Assembly (NCBI GenBank): GCA_964629965.1
Contig: CAZVRZ010000082.1
Span: 1 to 24,256 of the forward strand
Origin: CAZVRZ01 sp964629965
Lineage (GTDB): Bacteria > Chloroflexota > Anaerolineae > Anaerolineales > UBA4823
Length of the DNA stretch: 24,256 bases
Direction: 5' to 3'
Below the pieces are notes generated by a model. It ran no database searches. It saw only the letters and a program-made list of their open reading frames with translations, and had not been told where the DNA came from. The translations under genes and the position numbers were made by a program. This document shows, in pieces, positions 7,253-15,410 of the stretch (positions are counted from its first letter, which is position 1; the number at the start of each line of letters is the position of its first letter).

Positions 7253-8406
7253 CAGATGCCAATGTACCCGTGTTTCGCGCCTTGACGCTGGGGGAAATAT
7301 TCGATCAAGCCATTCGTCTCTATCGCCGGAATTTTCTAACATTCGTTGGAATCATTGCAATCATGCAGATTCCTCTGTCTCTGGCTGCCCTGGTGATTGC
7401 GCTCGTCACCATGAGAGACCCCTTGATGCTGGCCTCTGTCGGCGATTTCTCCAATATGTCGGACATTCTTACGCCGCAGTATTTTTTGGGGATGGGTTCG
7501 GGATTAATCCTCGCAGTCCTGAACTTCTTTTTGGTTCAGGGCGTTGCAACGGCGGCTTTCGTGCGCGCCGTAGCAGACAGCCGCCTGGGGCGCCCTGTGA
7601 GCATCATCCAGGCTTATCGGAGTATTGCTTCTTCCTGGCAGCGGCTGTTGTTGGCTTTATTCTTGTTCGGATTTGTGGTGATTGCGGCGTTTATTTGGAC
7701 GATGATCCCTTGTGTTGGTTGGCTCAGCGGTTTGGGAATCCTTGTTTTTGCTGTGACCGTGATCGGCCCATTGATCCCGCCGGTGGTCATGCTGGAACGT
7801 CACAGCGCCAGCACATCCGTTCGGCGGGCCTGGGAGCTTGCCCGCCGGCGTTTCTGGTGGATGCTCGGTTTTGCTTTTATCCTCTATCTGTTCAATTTGC
7901 TTATTGCCAGCGGTCCGGCGCTCATCTTGAATTATGTGATGCAGTATCTACTGCTGAGCGCGGATAACCTCGCTACAACCTACACAATCAGTCAAACCAT
8001 CCAATCCCTGGTAACCCTGTTCATGAGCTTGTTGTATCTCCCCCTACAATTGACGGCCTTTACCCTGGTGTACTTTGACCTGCGGGTGCGCAGCGAGGGC
8101 TTTGACTTGCAAGTGATGGCGCATGGAGATTTAGCGGGCGACCTATTCGCGGGCACCGAAGGCCAAGACCCGATCCGCCCGGAGCCCGGCATTGCTTCTC
8201 GGGAGTCTAGTTCTGACATTCAACAGGCCGACATCCGCGATCTGACTGCTAATGTTCCGCAACCCAGCGGCCCCTTGGTCACCAGTACAGAAGTGGGTTA
8301 TTTCGCCGTTATGACGATCGGCCTGGGAGTGCTTTATGTCGCTTTCACTGGTATCTTGATGACTTTGATGACAGCTATGTTTGCCTCGTTGGGGAGCGGC
8401 TATTGA
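7249..8406 (+). CDS. Multi-pass membrane protein (glycerophosphodiester phosphodiesterase membrane-domain-like)
   Basis: The protein is 385 residues, with a short cytoplasmic N-terminus (FRALTLGEIFDQAIRLYRRNF, split here as residues about 9-21 and 22-29) and about seven hydrophobic segments. These include spans near residues 30-60, 80-110, 128-175, 200-230 and a last one near 352-378. The L-x-LGEIFDQAIRLYRRN opening is typical of bacterial proteins annotated as glycerophosphoryl diester phosphodiesterase membrane domain; no catalytic phosphodiesterase domain is present. Between the main membrane part and the last span is a hydrophilic stretch of about 70 residues (290-350). It overlaps both neighbours by 4 nt (ATGA at the start, TTGA at the end), so it belongs to the operon. 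A scaffold or permease role is possible; none is shown. Confidence 0.7.
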   Translation: MTDANVPVFRALTLGEIFDQAIRLYRRNFLTFVGIIAIMQIPLSLAALVIALVTMRDPLMLASVGDFSNMSDILTPQYFLGMGSGLILAVLNFFLVQGVATAAFVRAVADSRLGRPVSIIQAYRSIASSWQRLLLALFLFGFVVIAAFIWTMIPCVGWLSGLGILVFAVTVIGPLIPPVVMLERHSASTSVRRAWELARRRFWWMLGFAFILYLFNLLIASGPALILNYVMQYLLLSADNLATTYTISQTIQSLVTLFMSLLYLPLQLTAFTLVYFDLRVRSEGFDLQVMAHGDLAGDLFAGTEGQDPIRPEPGIASRESSSDIQQADIRDLTANVPQPSGPLVTSTEVGYFAVMTIGLGVLYVAFTGILMTLMTAMFASLGSGY

Positions 8407-9464
8407 TCGCACGCCTGCTTTGCCAGCGGCGTCACCTACCGTATGGGCGTTGGCTGGTTTGCCTGTGTGCGTTTTTCTTCGTATGCGTGCTTTTTATTTC
8501 GGCCGTGATCGTGGAGGCTGCCGGTACCAGCACGGCTCTTGCCTCGCAGTCTGAAACGCTCACCTGGGATCAATACTGGCGGCTCGTCGATATAACCCAG
8601 CGCATCTTAACCGATCTGGCGCAGCCTGACCCGGGCGATCTCGGGCCGGCGTTGGATGTGCTGGCGGAAGAATGGCAAGCCGTTAAGCTCGTTGTGTTTC
8701 CCGATGGGCGTTCCGTCGCCCTCGACACCGGGCCGGTTGTTTCTCAACTGCGTGCCAACCCGCCCGCTCTCGAGCTTTTGCAGGCCGAGTTGGTTTCCTG
8801 GCAGGAGTTTTCGCAGTCGCGGGTAGAAGCGGATCGCTCGAAATTCGCGGCCGCAGATCTCCAACCGCTCAAGGAGATCTTGGAGCAGAAAGAATTCCAA
8901 TGGGCTGTAGAAAAGCCTTCCTTCCTGGAGGAGTGGTGGCTCAAGCTGCAGCAGCGCTTCTGGGAATGGTTCTCGCGTTCATTCCCGGAGAACGCCGGTG
9001 CTGCTGCCGGCGCTTCCTCGCTGTGGACCTGGCTGCTGGCAGCCGGCGGCGGGTTGTTGATCTTGCTGGCGTTGGTTTATGTTTTTCGCGGCCTGTTCGC
9101 TGATTTTGTCACCGAGAGTGCCCTGGAAACGGGCGTCGGGGATGGCGATGAGCGTTTATCCGCCGCCGGCGCCTTGCGGCGCGCCGATCTTTTTTCTGGT
9201 GAGGGTGACTATCGCTCGGCTGTGCGCTACCTGTACCTCTCGACCTTGCTGCTGTTGGAAGAGCGCGCCCTGCTGCGCTACGATCGATCTAAGACCAACC
9301 GCGAATACCTGCGCAGCATTGCCTCCCAACCAGGCCTGGCAAGCTTGTTGGGTGATGTGATCGATATTTTCGATCGGGTCTGGTACGGTTTCCAACCTAT
9401 CAGCTCGCAAGATTACCATGAATATGCCCGGCGGGTGCAAGACTTGCAGAGGCATGAAAAATGA
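8403..9464 (+). CDS. DUF4129 domain membrane protein
   Basis: The protein is 353 residues with a TTG start at 8403, supported by GGGGAG 6-7 nt upstream and a 4-nt overlap with the previous stop; no in-frame ATG fits better. An N-terminal span (about residues 18-39) exports a helical extracytoplasmic region (about 40-200) rich in Leu and Glu. A second span follows (SLWTWLLAAGGGLLILLALV, about 200-225). The cytoplasmic C-terminus holds the DUF4129 domain (about 245-350: ALRRADLFSGEGDYRSAVRY, then LLEERALLRYDRSKTNREYL and FDRVWYGFQPIS). DUF4129 proteins are habitual partners of MoxR and DUF58, both encoded downstream. The same pattern of A-x-x-A-G-D/E-Y-R-x-A occurs in transglutaminase-linked versions; no transglutaminase domain is seen here. 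It overlaps the next gene by ATGA. Confidence 0.85.
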   Translation: MIARLLCQRRHLPYGRWLVCLCAFFFVCVLFISAVIVEAAGTSTALASQSETLTWDQYWRLVDITQRILTDLAQPDPGDLGPALDVLAEEWQAVKLVVFPDGRSVALDTGPVVSQLRANPPALELLQAELVSWQEFSQSRVEADRSKFAAADLQPLKEILEQKEFQWAVEKPSFLEEWWLKLQQRFWEWFSRSFPENAGAAAGASSLWTWLLAAGGGLLILLALVYVFRGLFADFVTESALETGVGDGDERLSAAGALRRADLFSGEGDYRSAVRYLYLSTLLLLEERALLRYDRSKTNREYLRSIASQPGLASLLGDVIDIFDRVWYGFQPISSQDYHEYARRVQDLQRHEK

Positions 9465-10657
9465 ACCGGCGCAGCCCCTCCTGGTCGATCGGGGAGAACC
9501 GCTTGGCCCTGGGCATTTTGGTAGTCCTGGTGCTGGTGACGATCGTCTCGGCCATCTGGCAGGCGCGCCAGCAAACCGATTATCCGCCGTTGGCAACTTT
9601 TTCTAACCAGCCGGACGGCGGCAGGGCGTTAAGATTGTGGCTGGAAGCCCTGGATTACACAGTGGTCGAGCAGGCCGGCGAGATGTTTGAGCCGCCCCAG
9701 CAGGCCGGCATTGGGTTTGTGCTCGAACCCGAGCTGCAAATATCGGCTCAAGAGTGGAAAAAACTGGATCGCTGGGTAGAAGCCGGCGGCTTGTTGCTGG
9801 TAGCTGGGGAACGCCTGGGCGCTTTACTGGCCTTCGAGCATTTTGGCTTTGAGCTGCATTATAGCTCCGCAACTGAAACTCAAGAGACTGGGCTGCTTCC
9901 GGCGGCTCCGTTCTTTCATAGCCCGCCTCTCCTAACCCCTGTTCAGGCCAGGGCGAGTGGCGTGCTGTTATCGACTGATCAGGAATTCATCCCATTATTG
10001 TCGATCGATGAAGGCCCGCTGATCGTCCGTTTTTCCAGGGGGCAAGGGCAGGTGATCTTGTGTGCTGCCGCGTATCCCCTCACCAACCTGGGCCTGAAGC
10101 AGCCCGGCAGCCCTGAGTTGGCTCTCAACCTGCTTTCCTTTGCGCCGCTCAGCCGGCGCGTCTGGTTCGACGAATGGCACCATGGGCTGCAGAGCCAGCG
10201 TGCCATCCGTGGGCCGGAGCAGTGGCTGCGGTACACGCCTGTCGGGCGCTCGCTGCTGCTGAGCGCGGCTGTGATCTTTCTGGCTCTGGTGTTGAGCGGC
10301 CGCAGCTTTGGCCGCGCCCACGAATATGCCCGCAGCCTGGCGCAGCGGCGCGCCCCTCTGGAGCACGTGACCGCGATTGCCAATTTGAACCGCCGGGCAG
10401 GGCATCGCCGGGCCGTATTGGCCTACCATCACGAGGCCCTGAAACGCCACCTGGGAAAACGCTACCGGGTCAATCCCCAGTTAGAAGATGACAATTTTGT
10501 ACTAGAATTAAGCCGTTACGATCCCCGCCTGGATGCACCGGCGCTGCTAGATCTGTTGGCTCGCTTGCGACAGGCTCACATCACGGAGAATGAGATGGTG
10601 CACCTGGCAGCCGAAACGGCTGGCTGGATCGAAGGTAGTTCTATGGAGAGAGAATAA
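9461..10657 (+). CDS. DUF4350 domain membrane protein
   Basis: The protein is 398 residues. A first span at about 15-33 is followed by a DUF4350 domain (about 40-235; YPPLATFSNQPDGGRALRLW, then QEWKKLDRWVEAGGLLLVAG), the Rossmann-like ThuA/GATase-related fold of this family. A second span lies near 263-283, and a cytoplasmic helical tail (about 285-398) has Arg-rich stretches such as NLNRRAGHRRAVLAYHHEAL. DUF4350 is commonly encoded with MoxR, DUF58 and DUF4129, as here. The start overlaps the DUF4129 stop (ATGA), and the next gene starts 1 nt after this stop. The biochemical function is unknown. Confidence 0.82.
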   Translation: MNRRSPSWSIGENRLALGILVVLVLVTIVSAIWQARQQTDYPPLATFSNQPDGGRALRLWLEALDYTVVEQAGEMFEPPQQAGIGFVLEPELQISAQEWKKLDRWVEAGGLLLVAGERLGALLAFEHFGFELHYSSATETQETGLLPAAPFFHSPPLLTPVQARASGVLLSTDQEFIPLLSIDEGPLIVRFSRGQGQVILCAAAYPLTNLGLKQPGSPELALNLLSFAPLSRRVWFDEWHHGLQSQRAIRGPEQWLRYTPVGRSLLLSAAVIFLALVLSGRSFGRAHEYARSLAQRRAPLEHVTAIANLNRRAGHRRAVLAYHHEALKRHLGKRYRVNPQLEDDNFVLELSRYDPRLDAPALLDLLARLRQAHITENEMVHLAAETAGWIEGSSMERE

Positions 10658-10658
10658 A

Positions 10659-12110
10659 ATGTGGCAGAAGATCGGTATGATTGTCCTCATGATCGGTTTG
10701 GTATTTTCTCTGGCTGCTCCGGTCTTGGCACAGCAGGCCAGCGGCGCAAACATCCAGGTCATCTTCAATAAAGCCCGGCTAACCTTTCCCGAGTCGGTCA
10801 CTTTTACTTTGCAGGCCGAATCGCAAAGCGAGATCAGCGAAGTGTATCTGCGTTACGGAACCAACGGGCGTTCGTGTACCCAGGGCGCAGCCCGCCAAAA
10901 AGTCGAATTGACAACTGGAACTTCTATCGATGTGGAGTGGACCTGGGATTTTCGCAAGAGCCGCAATTTGCCCTCCGGCGCCCAGGTCTGGTGGCAGTGG
11001 GAGATCACTGATAAATCAGGCGACACCCTGCAGACCGAACAACAGGTGCTGATCATCGAAGACCCGAATTTCACCTGGAAATCAGTCACTGCGCACAACG
11101 TTTCTGTGTTTTGGGCAAAAGGCAGCCAGCAATTTGGCGAAAACATGCTTGCCCTGGCAGTGCAAAGCTTGAAAAACCTGGAAGAGCAGGCCGGCATCCG
11201 CCCTCAGGGAGCCGTGCGCCTGACCCTTTACCCCACCTTTGAGGATGTGCGCAACGCCGTCCTGTTCACTCCCGATTGGATGGGCGGCGTGGCGTATTCC
11301 GATTTTAGCGTGATCCTGATCGGCCTGCCGGACGATGATGAAGATTGGGCGCGAGAAGTGATCCCCCATGAATTGGCTCACCTGGTGACCGGAGAGCGCG
11401 TTTTCAACTGCCTGGGTGTGACCTTACCCACCTGGTTGGAAGAAGGCCTGGCAGTCTATTCGGAGGGGCCCACCTCCAGCCCCGATTACGACTCGCTGCA
11501 AGATGCGCTGGAAGACGGTACGCTGCCCAGCCTGCGTACGCTGGCGGCCGGATTTGCTGCCAGTTCAACCAAGGCAAACCAAGCCTATGCGTATAGTGGT
11601 CAAGTGCTGCATTTTATGATCGCCGAATACGGCCCTGAAAAAATGGCTGATTTGCTTGCCACCATGCAAAGCGGAAAAACGATCGACGCGGCATTGAGTG
11701 AAGTATATGGCTTCGATACCGATGGACTGGATGCTGCCTTTCGCACCTTCCGTGGGGTGGAGACCACTGCGCCCGCTCTTTCGGACGTTACGGCAACGCC
11801 GGCCCCCACCGCAGTGCCTACCATGGCTTTGTGGACGGCTTCTTTTGGTTTTACGCCCACGACCACGCCGACGTTGTCCGCAACGCCTGCCCCAACGGAA
11901 ACGGTCGCGGCGACGGATGTCCCACCACCTAGTTCCACCTACACCGCGCCGCCTGAGACGCCAGTCGCTGCCGAAACGCTGGCTGCCTCTACTCAGAAAA
12001 CCCCCACTGCTTCTTCCGGGGGCGCTGGTTCGCCGCTGCGCTGCCTGGGAGGCGCAGGCCTGACGGGCGGGGTATTTACCTTGATGCGGTTTTTACGCCG
12101 TACAAGGTGA
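10659..12110 (+). CDS. Secreted HExxH metallopeptidase (peptidase MA-like) with Thr/Pro-rich tail
   Basis: The start at 10659 gives a signal peptide (residues 1-24, ending PVLA|QQ), lies 1 nt after the DUF4350 stop and has GGAGAGAG upstream; the protein is 483 residues. An N-terminal beta-rich domain (about 28-135) precedes a gluzincin-like peptidase domain (about 140-365) with HELAHL (His237, Glu238, His241) and the downstream WLEEGLAVYSEG supplying the third zinc ligand (Glu261 or Glu262). Residues 367-453 are a Thr/Pro/Ala-rich linker typical of surface proteins. The C-terminus (SSGGAGSPLRCLGGAGLTGG, then VFTLMRFLRRTR) has a small-residue patch, a short hydrophobic run and basic residues, resembling a sorting or anchoring tail; that is inference. 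The substrate is unknown. Its place inside a MoxR/DUF58 cluster suggests work on the cell envelope or protein maturation outside the membrane. Confidence 0.82.
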   Translation: MWQKIGMIVLMIGLVFSLAAPVLAQQASGANIQVIFNKARLTFPESVTFTLQAESQSEISEVYLRYGTNGRSCTQGAARQKVELTTGTSIDVEWTWDFRKSRNLPSGAQVWWQWEITDKSGDTLQTEQQVLIIEDPNFTWKSVTAHNVSVFWAKGSQQFGENMLALAVQSLKNLEEQAGIRPQGAVRLTLYPTFEDVRNAVLFTPDWMGGVAYSDFSVILIGLPDDDEDWAREVIPHELAHLVTGERVFNCLGVTLPTWLEEGLAVYSEGPTSSPDYDSLQDALEDGTLPSLRTLAAGFAASSTKANQAYAYSGQVLHFMIAEYGPEKMADLLATMQSGKTIDAALSEVYGFDTDGLDAAFRTFRGVETTAPALSDVTATPAPTAVPTMALWTASFGFTPTTTPTLSATPAPTETVAATDVPPPSSTYTAPPETPVAAETLAASTQKTPTASSGGAGSPLRCLGGAGLTGGVFTLMRFLRRTR

Positions 12111-12195
12111 GTGGCCGAAAGGTATTTCACGAAATGGATGCGAAAAATCGGCCAATCATCTTTGGCTCAACCATCATTACAGGAGGATCATTGCA

Positions 12196-14442
12196 ATGAA
12201 ACCGTTCAACCGTTCGAATATGCTCTCAAGGAGATCGCGTTTGTATCCCTGGCAGTCACTGGCGAGCATTCTGCTCATTCTGAGCGTGCTGTTGGGTTGC
12301 CAGACGGGCCTGCCATCTGCGTCGGGTACGGCGCCTGCACCGACCTCCCCCCCGGCAGATACTTCCACCCCCTCGGCGACTGTTACCCATACACCTACGC
12401 TGACGGCCACCAGCACCTCGACCCACACGCCAACCAACACGGCGACCATCACCCCAATCCCTTCCAATACGCCCACGCCCACGAATACGCCGACTCCCAA
12501 GGGTTTCTACATGAGTGCCGACGGTGGTTACTCGGTGATTGTGCCGCAGAGCTGGAAGAAAGAGCAAGAAGACAGCGGCCAGGTGATGTTCGCAGATTCG
12601 TCTGGTCTTTTGTATTTCTGGGTGATGTCCAATGCCGAGTCTGAGGCTTCTGATATCGCTGACCTGGGCGAGGAGATCAAATCTGAGCTAACAGATGTCC
12701 AGGTTACCGTATCAGAGCCATATGAGGTCATCTTGGGTGAAAACCTGCGCGCCGGTACGGTTGATCTAAATGTCGAAGCAGATTATCCCTATGTCTGGCG
12801 GATCTCTTATTACCACCAGGAGAGCCGCGGTTATATTATTATTGTGATCGATTTTACCAACGAACTCGATTCGCGATCTGTAATGCTGGAGAAAGTGTAT
12901 GCCAGTATGGAGTTCTTCACTCCCCAGCCGCGCGGCTACGATAAAGCCGAAACGCTCACCCTGTACGGCGGCGATCCTGATCCAGATGATCTGGATCCAG
13001 CGCTGACTACCGGGGCTGCTGCCGGGTACCCGGGCCTGTTGTTCAGTGGCCTGGTGCGCCTGAGTCCCCACATGCAGATCGAACCCGACCTGGCAGAGAG
13101 TTGGACGGTCAGCTCGGCCGGTACGGTTTATACCTTTATCCTGCGGGAAAGTGCCCGCTTCGCCTCTGGCAAACCGATCACTGCGCAGGATGTTAAAGAT
13201 AGCTGGGAGCGCGCCGCCGATCCCGAAACCGAATCGTCCACCGCCGCTACTTACCTGGGCGATATCCTGGGTTTAAAAGATAAGCTGGCTGGCAAGGCGG
13301 ACGAGATCGAAGGCGTCCAGGTGATCGACGAGCGCACCCTGCAGGTAACACTGGACGGTCCCAAGCCTTATTTCCTTGCCAAGCTCACCTATCCATCTGG
13401 TTTTGTCATGGATATTGAGGATTTTGAAGCACTGGGTGAAGATTGGGTTTGGGAGCCAAACGCCAGCGGCCCTTACACGCTCAAGGAATACACCAAGGAC
13501 GACTCGATCGTCTTTGAGCGCAACGATGCCTATTATGTGCCCCCCGCAATTCGTTACGTTTTGTATCTGTTCCATCCTGGCGGCTCTCTGATCAGCCTGT
13601 ATGAAGAAGGCACCCTGGATCTTACTTACCTGGACTCGGATACTTCTCTCAGGGTGCGCAAACCGGATGATCCGCTGCACGACCAGTGGCAATCGACTAC
13701 CTCCATGTGCACGGGCATGGTGCAGATGAACAATTCCATGCCTCCTTTCGACGATGTGAAAGTGCGCCGCGCCTTTGCCCTGGCAATCGATAAAGCAGCG
13801 ATGAACGAACGCCTGTACAGCGGCATCAACCTGGAGTCTAAGACCATTCTGCCCCCCGGCATGCCGGGTTTCTCGGCGGAATTGTCTTCCCCCATCTTCG
13901 ATGGCGGCGCCGCCAGGCTGGCCCTGTCCGAGTCAAAATATGCCGGCGATTTGCCAACCGTGATCCTTTCCGCCAGCGGTTACGGCGACACCGGGCGCGA
14001 TGATGTGGCGGCCCTGGTCGAGATGTGGGAAACGAACCTGGGCGTGGAAGTGCAGGTAGAATATCTCGATCCAGAAAAGCTGACCGAGACTGCCCGCGAC
14101 CAGCATAGACAGATGGTGCTGTATGGTTGGTGCGCCGATTATCCCGATCCTGAAAATTTCCTGGATATTCTCTATCATTCGCAAAGCGAATTCAACGTTG
14201 CCGGCTATGCCAACCCCCAAGTGGACGCTCTTCTGGAGCAGGCTCGCACAGAATTGGATGGCGCCAAACGCCTGGCCTTGTATAAGCAGGCTGAGAGCCT
14301 GCTGCTGGATGACGTTGCCCTGATCCCCTTGTTCAATTATGTGGATGATGTGCTGGTGAACCCGCGCATCCAGGGCTTTGTGATGGCGCCGATGAATGCA
14401 GCCTATATCCATTTGTTGTCAATCAAGGATGATGAACCATAG
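12196..14442 (+). CDS. Lipoprotein: PsbP-like domain fused to a family 5 extracellular solute-binding protein
   Basis: The protein is 748 residues. Residues 1-35 form a lipoprotein signal ending in the lipobox LLGC (Cys35). Residues 36-101 are a Thr/Pro/Ser spacer. Residues about 102-240 (GFYMSADGGYSVIVPQSWKK ... VYASMEFF) look like a PsbP/DUF1795-type domain. Residues about 252-745 form a complete SBP_bac_5 domain: LDPALTTGAAAGYPGLLFSG, then SARFASGKPITAQDVKDSWE, DVKVRRAFALAIDKAAMNE and the C-terminal LLDDVALIPLFNY. Such domains bind peptides or other solutes for ABC importers, but no permease or ATPase gene is in the window. AGGAGG at 12180-12185 precedes the ATG by 10 nt. The 85-nt gap before the gene holds a 7-bp inverted repeat (12112-12118 and 12148-12154). 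It may act as a sensor for the neighbouring MoxR block. Confidence 0.85.
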   Translation: MKPFNRSNMLSRRSRLYPWQSLASILLILSVLLGCQTGLPSASGTAPAPTSPPADTSTPSATVTHTPTLTATSTSTHTPTNTATITPIPSNTPTPTNTPTPKGFYMSADGGYSVIVPQSWKKEQEDSGQVMFADSSGLLYFWVMSNAESEASDIADLGEEIKSELTDVQVTVSEPYEVILGENLRAGTVDLNVEADYPYVWRISYYHQESRGYIIIVIDFTNELDSRSVMLEKVYASMEFFTPQPRGYDKAETLTLYGGDPDPDDLDPALTTGAAAGYPGLLFSGLVRLSPHMQIEPDLAESWTVSSAGTVYTFILRESARFASGKPITAQDVKDSWERAADPETESSTAATYLGDILGLKDKLAGKADEIEGVQVIDERTLQVTLDGPKPYFLAKLTYPSGFVMDIEDFEALGEDWVWEPNASGPYTLKEYTKDDSIVFERNDAYYVPPAIRYVLYLFHPGGSLISLYEEGTLDLTYLDSDTSLRVRKPDDPLHDQWQSTTSMCTGMVQMNNSMPPFDDVKVRRAFALAIDKAAMNERLYSGINLESKTILPPGMPGFSAELSSPIFDGGAARLALSESKYAGDLPTVILSASGYGDTGRDDVAALVEMWETNLGVEVQVEYLDPEKLTETARDQHRQMVLYGWCADYPDPENFLDILYHSQSEFNVAGYANPQVDALLEQARTELDGAKRLALYKQAESLLLDDVALIPLFNYVDDVLVNPRIQGFVMAPMNAAYIHLLSIKDDEP

Positions 14443-14451
14443 AGGTGATCA

Positions 14452-15408
14452 ATGAATCCAGCAGATCTTAGAATCTTGTTCCAGAACCTGCGCCGGGAAG
14501 CCGATAAGGTTTTGGTGGGGCTTGAAACGCCTTTCGAGCTCTTGGTGACTGCCCTGTTCTCGGGCGGGCATGTGCTGTTAGAAGGCGTGCCTGGCACTGC
14601 CAAGACGCTGATGGCCAAAACCCTGGCTCACCTGGTGCAAGCCAATTTTAGTCGCATCCAGTTCACTCCCGACCTGATGCCTTCCGATATCCTGGGTACC
14701 AGTGTCTTTGATATTACCAGCAGCAAGTTCTACCTGAAAAAAGGCCCGATCTTCACTCAGATGCTGCTGGCTGACGAGATCAACCGCGCCCCCGCCAAAA
14801 CCCAATCTGCTCTGTTGGAGGCTATGGAGGAGCGCCAGATCAACCTGGAGGGCAAGCGTTACGCGCTGGAGCAGCCCTTCATGGTCATTGCCACGCAGAA
14901 TCCGATTGAATACGAGGGCACTTACCCGCTGCCCGAGGCGCAGCTTGACCGCTTTATGTTCAAGGTGCTGGTAACGTATTCTCCGTTGGCGGTTGATGTG
15001 GAAGTGCTCCGCCGCTATCACCAGGGTTTTGATGCCCACGACCTGGCCGGCGCCGGTTTGCAGACCATCTTGCCTGCCGAGGTCTTCCCGGAGGTGCGCA
15101 AGGCCATTACCCAGGTGATCGTGGAGGATGGGATTCTGACGTACATCGCCCACATTGCCGAGGCCAGCCGTCGTTCGCCGGACATTGTCCTGGGCGCCAG
15201 CCCGCGCGCTTCGACCCATGTATTGCTGGCTGCGAAAACCTACGCTGCGCTGCAGGGCCGTGATTACGTCACGCCAGACGATGTCAAATTCGTGACGCCA
15301 CCAGTTTATCGCCATCGCTTACTGCTCAAACCGGAGGCCGAGATCGAGGGCCTGGATGCCGACGCAGTCGTCGGGCGCTTGTTGGGACAGGTTGAGGTGC
15401 CGCGCTAA
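14452..15408 (+). CDS. MoxR-family AAA+ ATPase
   Basis: This 318-residue MoxR-type AAA+ ATPase belongs to a family proposed to act as chaperones that help mature or assemble partner complexes, often with VWA-domain proteins. Walker A is EGVPGTAKT (44-52), Walker B LLADEINRA (105-113), sensor 1 ATQNP (147-151) and the Arg region PEAQLDRFMF (161-170). The C-terminal helical lid includes SRRSPDIVLGASPRAS and VTPDDVKFV. The start is set by GAGGTGATCA before the ATG. The gene lies 9 nt after the solute-binding gene and 2 nt before the DUF58 gene, the classic MoxR-DUF58 pairing. Confidence 0.95.
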   Translation: MNPADLRILFQNLRREADKVLVGLETPFELLVTALFSGGHVLLEGVPGTAKTLMAKTLAHLVQANFSRIQFTPDLMPSDILGTSVFDITSSKFYLKKGPIFTQMLLADEINRAPAKTQSALLEAMEERQINLEGKRYALEQPFMVIATQNPIEYEGTYPLPEAQLDRFMFKVLVTYSPLAVDVEVLRRYHQGFDAHDLAGAGLQTILPAEVFPEVRKAITQVIVEDGILTYIAHIAEASRRSPDIVLGASPRASTHVLLAAKTYAALQGRDYVTPDDVKFVTPPVYRHRLLLKPEAEIEGLDADAVVGRLLGQVEVPR

Positions 15409-15410
15409 GC

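Noticed and set aside
12316..12499. DNA repeat array (ACN CCN-rich)
   Set aside because: It is the Thr/Pro coding spacer of a lipoprotein; the repetition is explained by amino acid composition.
12111..12644. A 177-codon plus-strand frame starting with GTG right after the peptidase stop
   Set aside because: It overlaps the lipoprotein signal and Thr/Pro spacer in another frame. The His/Asp repeats come from the spacer's codon repeats; the overlapping frame has a lipobox and a complete binding domain.
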